This document shows, in pieces, positions 7,147 to 10,708 of a DNA stretch of 10,708 nt (the first letter of the stretch is position 1; every line of letters starts with the position of its first letter). This DNA comes from Ruminococcus sp. CAG:382 (lineage in GTDB: Bacteria; Bacillota; Clostridia; Oscillospirales; CAG-382). The position numbers and the translations under genes are program-made. Location of the stretch: assembly GCA_000433115.1 (NCBI GenBank), contig FR892237.1, positions 27,665 through 38,372 on the forward strand, in the 5' to 3' direction. The notes beneath the pieces are model-generated. The model was not told the DNA's origin. It made no database searches and worked only from the letters and a program-made list of their open reading frames with translations.

Positions 7147-7911
7147 ATGAAAAAAATTTTTTCAATTGCACTTCTTTTGCTTTTATGTGTGTCACTGGTG
7201 ATTCCGTCCGCTGCATCCCCCGATCTCGTTGTCGATGATGCAAATCTGCTCTCCGATGTCGAAGAATCATCGCTTCGCTCAAAGCTCGGCGAGATTACGA
7301 AAAGACTTAAATGTACTGTTGCGGTTGTAACTGTAAACGATCTTAACGGAAAAACTGCGCGTGCTTTTGCCGATGATTATTACGACTATAACGGCTATGG
7401 CTACGGCGAGGGATATGACGGTGTGCTTTTGCTTATCAGCATGAGCGACCGTGATTGGTACATAACCACTTACGGCTTGTGTATCGACGCAATAAGCGAT
7501 TATGATCGCGAAAGCCTTTCCGATGAGTTTCTCAGTTATCTTTCGTCGGGTGCTTATGCCGAAGCTTTCAACATATTCGCCGATGGTTGTGATGAGCTTA
7601 TAACCGATGCTCTCGATACAACACATTACCCGCTTTCATTTGCATGGATACCTATTTCACTTGTTGCCGGATTCATAATTGCTCTTATATCTGTTGAATC
7701 AATGAAGCGCAAGCTCACTACGGTTCAGCTTGGAACGGAAGCTAACAATTATGTCAGAGAAGGAAGCATGAGCATGAAAACAGTGAAGGATATTTTCCTT
7801 TACCGTAATGTTTCAAAAACAGCAAAGCCAAAGGAAACTTCATCCTCAGGCAGCAGTACCCATGTATCGTCATCAGGAAGAACGCATGGCGGTGGTGGCG
7901 GGAAATTCTGA
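7147..7911 (+). CDS. TPM-domain membrane protein
   Basis: This 254-residue exported protein has a signal peptide at residues 1-23 (cleavage near SAA-SPD). The TPM domain (about 26-155) begins with the family hallmark LVVDDANLLSD and continues with VAVVTVNDL, an Asp/Tyr/Gly-rich loop (DDYYDYNGYGYGEGYDGVLLLIS) and an acidic RDWYITTYG segment. A transmembrane helix lies at about 166-183, followed by a basic, Ser/Gly-rich tail ending SSSGRTHGGGGGKF, as in many family members. TPM proteins have been linked to phosphatase activity and membrane-protein repair in other organisms; the substrate here is unknown. The ATG at 7147 is chosen over an in-frame TTG at 7126 because GGAGGAG (7131-7137) lies 9 bases before it and the signal peptide then starts MKK. 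It is probably co-transcribed with the zinc-ribbon gene. Confidence 0.85.
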   Translation: MKKIFSIALLLLLCVSLVIPSAASPDLVVDDANLLSDVEESSLRSKLGEITKRLKCTVAVVTVNDLNGKTARAFADDYYDYNGYGYGEGYDGVLLLISMSDRDWYITTYGLCIDAISDYDRESLSDEFLSYLSSGAYAEAFNIFADGCDELITDALDTTHYPLSFAWIPISLVAGFIIALISVESMKRKLTTVQLGTEANNYVREGSMSMKTVKDIFLYRNVSKTAKPKETSSSGSSTHVSSSGRTHGGGGGKF

Positions 7912-7936
7912 TCTACGTATTAAAGAGAGTTTTGTT

Positions 7937-9517
7937 ATGATATATAGTGATTTCCATGGTGAAAAGCTTTCGCGCCTCGGACTCGGAATGATGCGCCTGC
8001 CGACAAATGCCGACGGCACGATCGACGAAGGACGTACAGCCGAAATGATTGACTACGCCATAAAAAACGGAATCAATTATTTTGATACTGCTTACCAGTA
8101 TCACAGCGGTGAATCCGAACGCATCGCAGGAAGAATACTGTCGCGTTATCCGCGTGATTCATATAACCTCGCGAGCAAATTTCCCGGACATGCGATTGCG
8201 GAAAGCTATGATGTGAAGGGTATTTTTGAAGAACAGCTTGCAAAATGCCGGGTTGACTATTTTGATTTTTACCTTTTCCACAATGTCAATGAGACCTCAA
8301 TCAAAGTATATACCGATCCGAAGTGGGGTATCGTCGATTATCTCAAAGAGCAGAAAAGGCAGGGAAGGATTCGCCATCTCGGCTTTTCCTGCCATGGACT
8401 TATTGATAATCTGCGTGAGTTTTTGACTGTCTATGGCGATATAGTCGAATTCTGTCAGATTCAGCTCAATTATCTTGACTGGACTCTGCAGGGCGCAAAA
8501 GAAAAATATGAACTTCTGAAGGAATACAATATTCCGGTATGGATCATGGAGCCTGTACGCGGCGGCAAGCTCGCTTCGCTCAATCCCGAGGATACAGAAG
8601 CTTTGATTGCCCTCAGACCATATGAAAAGATACCTGCATGGGCTTTCCGCTTTATACAGGGACTTGACAATGTTGCCGTCACTCTGAGCGGTATGTCCGA
8701 TATGCAGCAGCTGAAGGACAATATCGAAACATATTCCTGCGAAAAGCCTCTTGACGAAAAAGAGCTTGCAACGCTTTTTAATGTTGCCGAACACATGAAG
8801 AGAGGCGCGCCATGTACGGCTTGCCGCTATTGCTGCGAAGTCTGTCCGATGGGACTCAATATACCGCGGCTTATTTCCGCATATAATGATTTCAACTATC
8901 AGCCTACATTTTCCGTAAGCATGATGATCGATTCACTGCCGGAGAATAAACGTCCTTCGGCTTGCATCGGCTGTGGTTCGTGCAGCGCAATATGCCCTCA
9001 GAAGATCGATGTGCCTTCCGTAATGCATAGCTTTGCATCGTCGCTCGAAAAGTTCCCTTCGTGGGCTGAAGAATCAAAAAAACGTGAAATTGCTCAGGAA
9101 AAAAATCGCCTTGCGGCGGCTCGCAAACGTGTCAATGATTTTTTGAAATCGGCAGAAACGTATTTCCTGGCAACCGTTGACGAGAATGGTGAGCCGCGTG
9201 TTCGTCCTTTCGGAACGATCAATTTGTTTGAAGATAGGCTTTATATACAAACTGGCAGAAAGAAAGATGTTTTCCGACAGTTAATGAACAACGAGCATTT
9301 TGAGCTGTGCGCCTTCAAGGATGGCGAATGGCTTCGTGTTTCCGGACGCTTGCTTGAAGACCCGCGTCACGAACCCGGTATTGCAATGCTTGACGCATAT
9401 CCGGAGCTGAAATCTATATACAATGTCGATGACGGAAATTCCGTTGTTATGTATATCAAGGACGGAACCGCAACATTCTCGTCATTTTCAAAACCGGAGG
9501 AAAAAATCAGATTATGA
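7937..9517 (+). CDS. Aldo/keto reductase - 2x[4Fe-4S] - PNPOx-like flavin domain fusion
   Basis: This 526-residue predicted oxidoreductase has three parts. The first (1-about 285) is an aldo/keto reductase barrel with the catalytic tetrad D50, Y55, K81 and H115, starting SRLGLGMMRLP. The second (about 290-370) carries two ferredoxin-type motifs, C293/C296/C299/C303 and C343/C346/C349/C353, each with a Pro after the last Cys, enough for two 4Fe-4S clusters. A charged helical linker (371-396) leads to the third part (397-526), which matches small PNPOx-like FMN-binding proteins (FLKSAETYFLATVDENGEPR, FGTINLFEDRLYIQTG, ending TATFSSF). Reductases of this type normally stop near residue 380, so the flavin domain is an addition. 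A role in NAD(P)H-linked redox work, with electrons passing through the clusters to FMN, is inferred. The ATG at 7937 has a weak site (AAAGAGAG) and the expected family N-terminus. The end overlaps the next gene. Confidence 0.88.
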   Translation: MIYSDFHGEKLSRLGLGMMRLPTNADGTIDEGRTAEMIDYAIKNGINYFDTAYQYHSGESERIAGRILSRYPRDSYNLASKFPGHAIAESYDVKGIFEEQLAKCRVDYFDFYLFHNVNETSIKVYTDPKWGIVDYLKEQKRQGRIRHLGFSCHGLIDNLREFLTVYGDIVEFCQIQLNYLDWTLQGAKEKYELLKEYNIPVWIMEPVRGGKLASLNPEDTEALIALRPYEKIPAWAFRFIQGLDNVAVTLSGMSDMQQLKDNIETYSCEKPLDEKELATLFNVAEHMKRGAPCTACRYCCEVCPMGLNIPRLISAYNDFNYQPTFSVSMMIDSLPENKRPSACIGCGSCSAICPQKIDVPSVMHSFASSLEKFPSWAEESKKREIAQEKNRLAAARKRVNDFLKSAETYFLATVDENGEPRVRPFGTINLFEDRLYIQTGRKKDVFRQLMNNEHFELCAFKDGEWLRVSGRLLEDPRHEPGIAMLDAYPELKSIYNVDDGNSVVMYIKDGTATFSSFSKPEEKIRL

Positions 9518-9660
9518 TGAAAAAAACTATTACAATAATTCTTCTTGTATCACTGCTTCTTCCGGCAGGCTGCTCCCATACCACAGAAGTTTCACACGGA
9601 TCGTCTGATGATGCAACTGTTTCAGCAAATGAATCTTCCGAGACGATAATGGTATTATAA
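9514..9660 (+). pseudogene. 5' fragment of a disrupted lipoprotein gene
   Basis: This 48-codon frame begins with a lipoprotein signal, MMKKTITIILLVSLLLPAGC, with lipobox L16-P17-A18-G19-C20. A Ser/Glu-rich linker follows (SHGSSDDATVSANESSETI), then MVL and a TAA stop. It overlaps the reductase stop (ATGA) and has GGAGG at 9496-9500, a rather long 13 bases before the first ATG. Up to codon 45 it is a normal lipoprotein N-terminus. The following bases are not its natural continuation but the start of a 133-bp insertion. If 9649-9781 is removed, codon 45 joins in frame to TCT at 9782 and the gene reads on intact to the window end. A short free lipopeptide is possible but less likely. Confidence 0.7.
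9591..9648 (+). repeat. 58-bp direct repeat, copy 1 (A)
   Basis: It encodes the linker SHGSSDDATVSANESSETI of the lipoprotein. It matches 9724-9781 at 56 of 58 bases with a 133-bp period; the two differences are A/G and T/G. Confidence 0.95.
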
Positions 9661-9687
9661 AAAAGTTTCATCACGTGACATTTGGTG
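9649..9687 (+). repeat. 39-bp internal-gene segment, misplaced copy (B)
   Basis: It matches 10165-10203 at 38 of 39 bases. In the downstream gene that segment encodes WYYKRVSSRDIW; here it directly follows the linker, in a shifted frame and without the roughly 380 bases that normally precede it. Confidence 0.93.
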
Positions 9688-9712
9688 ATGGAAGGATCCG
9701 GAAAATTTTGTG
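9688..9712 (+). repeat. 25-bp 3'-gene segment, misplaced copy (C)
   Basis: It is identical to the last 25 bases of the window (10684-10708) and encodes WKDPENFV. It is joined to segment B with at most one base of shared sequence; the preceding G is common to both places. Confidence 0.93.
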
Positions 9713-10708
9713 AGTCCGGTATGTTCACACGGATCGTCTGATGATGCAGCTGTTTCAGCAAATGAATCTGCCGAGACGATATCTGAAAATCCGATTTCGC
9801 AGGCGGAGCCGGATGCGGAGCCGGATACAAAAAAGCCCAAAATAACGTTTAGAAGCGGAACCGAAAACGTTATAATAAAGCAACACACAGACTATGATCT
9901 GCTTAAAGGCGTTTCGGCGCGTGACAATGTTGACGGCAATATAACCGACAGAATTGAAATTGATAAAGGAGGCTTTGATCCGGCAATTGCCGGAGAATAT
10001 GTTGTGACGTATTCAGTCAGAGACAGCGCAGGCAATGCTGCAGATGAGAAAAAAAGAACAATAACAGTACGGCAAACCGAGGTGCTTGAAGCACCTCCCG
10101 TATGGAGCGGCGCAATTGATGGCGAAGCCGGAAAACCGGAAACACCGAAAGTTTTCGGAGGCGCATGGTATTATAAAAGAGTTTCATCACGTGACATTTG
10201 GTGTGGAATTGAAGCCACTGTAACGTTGCCGTCGTTCAGAATAGCGCGTTATTCCGGCGATTTCAATCCCGATTTAGCCGTTGATCCCGATGCCACTGCT
10301 TTGGACAATCCGTCGGTGTATTTCGGCGGCAGTGCAAAAACCGAATCTGATGTCGGTCTTTCCCTCTCTCGGGCACTTGTTGACGTCAAAGCAAATAAGC
10401 TGAGCAATACCATCCTTATATTCCGTCCTTTCTGGAGATATATAACAGCAACGGGTCAGGACTTGGGCGATTATGACATACATAACGGCGAATATGCGGT
10501 GAGCGCAACCGGGGATAATTGTATTGCCAATTATCACTGGAGGTATACCGAGTATTATTATCTCCCGGGTGACACTCTGCGCATTGTTGTGTATTCACCG
10601 GCGCCGGATAAGCTCCAGATGCAGATCGAGGTGATTGCAAAATCGGAGCTTCCCGAATCAGTTGAAATGCGTAAGAAATACGGATGGAAGGATCCGGAAA
10701 ATTTTGTG
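9710..10708 (+). CDS. Body of the disrupted lipoprotein, Ig-like domain, 3' end outside the window
   Basis: An open frame runs without stop from 9689 (after a TGA at 9686-9688) to the last base, so the gene is cut by the window end. The only early start is a GTG at 9710 with a poor ribosome site; from there the protein lacks an export signal, so this copy is probably silent unless joined to the fragment at 9514. In the restored gene a linker with two AEPD units leads to an Ig-like domain of the DUF5011/Cry22Aa type (about 9836-10070), with the hallmarks DLLKGVSARDNVDGNITD, AGEYVVTYSVRDSAGN and RTITV. An unrecognised Trp/Tyr-rich domain follows (KRVSSRDIW, FRPFWRY, YYYLPGDTLRIVVYSP). Such architecture suits a surface protein binding a polymer or envelope partner; that is inference. 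Confidence 0.65.
   Translation, partial: MSPVCSHGSSDDAAVSANESAETISENPISQAEPDAEPDTKKPKITFRSGTENVIIKQHTDYDLLKGVSARDNVDGNITDRIEIDKGGFDPAIAGEYVVTYSVRDSAGNAADEKKRTITVRQTEVLEAPPVWSGAIDGEAGKPETPKVFGGAWYYKRVSSRDIWCGIEATVTLPSFRIARYSGDFNPDLAVDPDATALDNPSVYFGGSAKTESDVGLSLSRALVDVKANKLSNTILIFRPFWRYITATGQDLGDYDIHNGEYAVSATGDNCIANYHWRYTEYYYLPGDTLRIVVYSPAPDKLQMQIEVIAKSELPESVEMRKKYGWKDPENFV
9724..9781 (+). repeat. 58-bp direct repeat, copy 2 (A')
   Basis: This second copy of the linker segment continues into the natural downstream sequence of the gene. It is separated from segment C by 11 bases (9713-9723) found nowhere else in the window. Confidence 0.95.
9803..9826 (+). repeat. Two perfect 12-bp tandem units
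   Basis: GCGGAGCCGGAT occurs twice in a row, encoding AEPD-AEPD in the lipoprotein linker. The unit length is a multiple of three, so copy-number change would alter linker length without shifting frame. Confidence 0.9.
10079..10097 (+). repeat. Perfect inverted repeat inside the lipoprotein coding region
   Basis: GAGGTGCTTGAAGCACCTC can pair as a 7-bp G/C-rich stem with a TTGAA loop. It lies just after the Ig-like domain, in codons for EVLEAP. No T-run follows, so it is not a standard terminator. Confidence 0.6.
10165..10203 (+). repeat. Native copy of segment B
   Basis: This is the in-frame counterpart of 9649-9687 (38 of 39 bases identical) in its natural place, after the Ig-like domain. 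Confidence 0.93.
10684..10708 (+). repeat. Native copy of segment C, at the window edge
   Basis: It is identical to 9688-9712. The match reaches the last base of the window, so the repeat may extend beyond it. Confidence 0.9.

Noticed and set aside
9591..9781. Diversity-generating retroelement or CRISPR-like repeat
   Set aside because: There are only two copies of the 58-bp unit, mismatches are few and not restricted to adenines, and no reverse transcriptase or cas gene is nearby.

Overview
The window looks like a piece of a chromosome from a Firmicutes-type anaerobe, most likely a clostridium of the gut or rumen (Oscillospirales/Christensenellales-like). The evidence is purine-rich Shine-Dalgarno sites, sigma-A promoters of Gram-positive style, TTG and GTG starts, lipoproteins, a zinc-ribbon/TPM gene pair and a ferredoxin-tailed aldo/keto reductase. 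This placement is inferred from gene families and style, not from a marker gene. Coding density is very high and no gene-free stretch exceeds 300 bases. I see no tRNA, rRNA, CRISPR array or insertion sequence.

Left part (47-4533, + strand): a probable operon of a surface lipoprotein with a Cys/His-rich motif, a large ABC-2 type permease made of two fused homologous halves, and its ATPase. Together they look like an ABC exporter or membrane-stress transporter with an extracellular accessory lipoprotein. The substrate cannot be read from the sequence.

Middle (4535-5862, - strand): two translationally coupled genes, an HD-domain hydrolase (TTG start) followed by a PHP-family phosphoesterase of the histidinol-phosphatase type. 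The PHP gene ends one base from the end of the ATPase gene, tail to tail. The intergenic region 5863-6034 carries two back-to-back sigma-A promoters with 17-bp spacers and extended -10 boxes, separated by an A/T-rich stretch. A perfect 16-bp palindrome overlaps the -10/start point of the leftward promoter.

Right part (6035-10708, + strand): a double zinc-ribbon membrane-tethered protein, a secreted TPM-domain protein, and a three-part fusion enzyme (aldo/keto reductase, two 4Fe-4S motifs, PNPOx-like flavin domain). The last gene is a lipoprotein with an Ig-like domain; it runs off the window and is broken. A 133-bp insertion after codon 45 shifts the frame. The insertion is a mosaic of the gene's own sequence: 39 bp matching 10165-10203, 25 bp matching the last 25 bases of the window, 11 bp seen nowhere else in the window, and a 58-bp duplicate of the preceding coding segment. 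Deletion between the 58-bp direct repeats would restore the reading frame exactly. This is the most unusual structure in the window. It could be a decayed tandem gene duplication, a recombinational on/off switch, or an assembly chimera.
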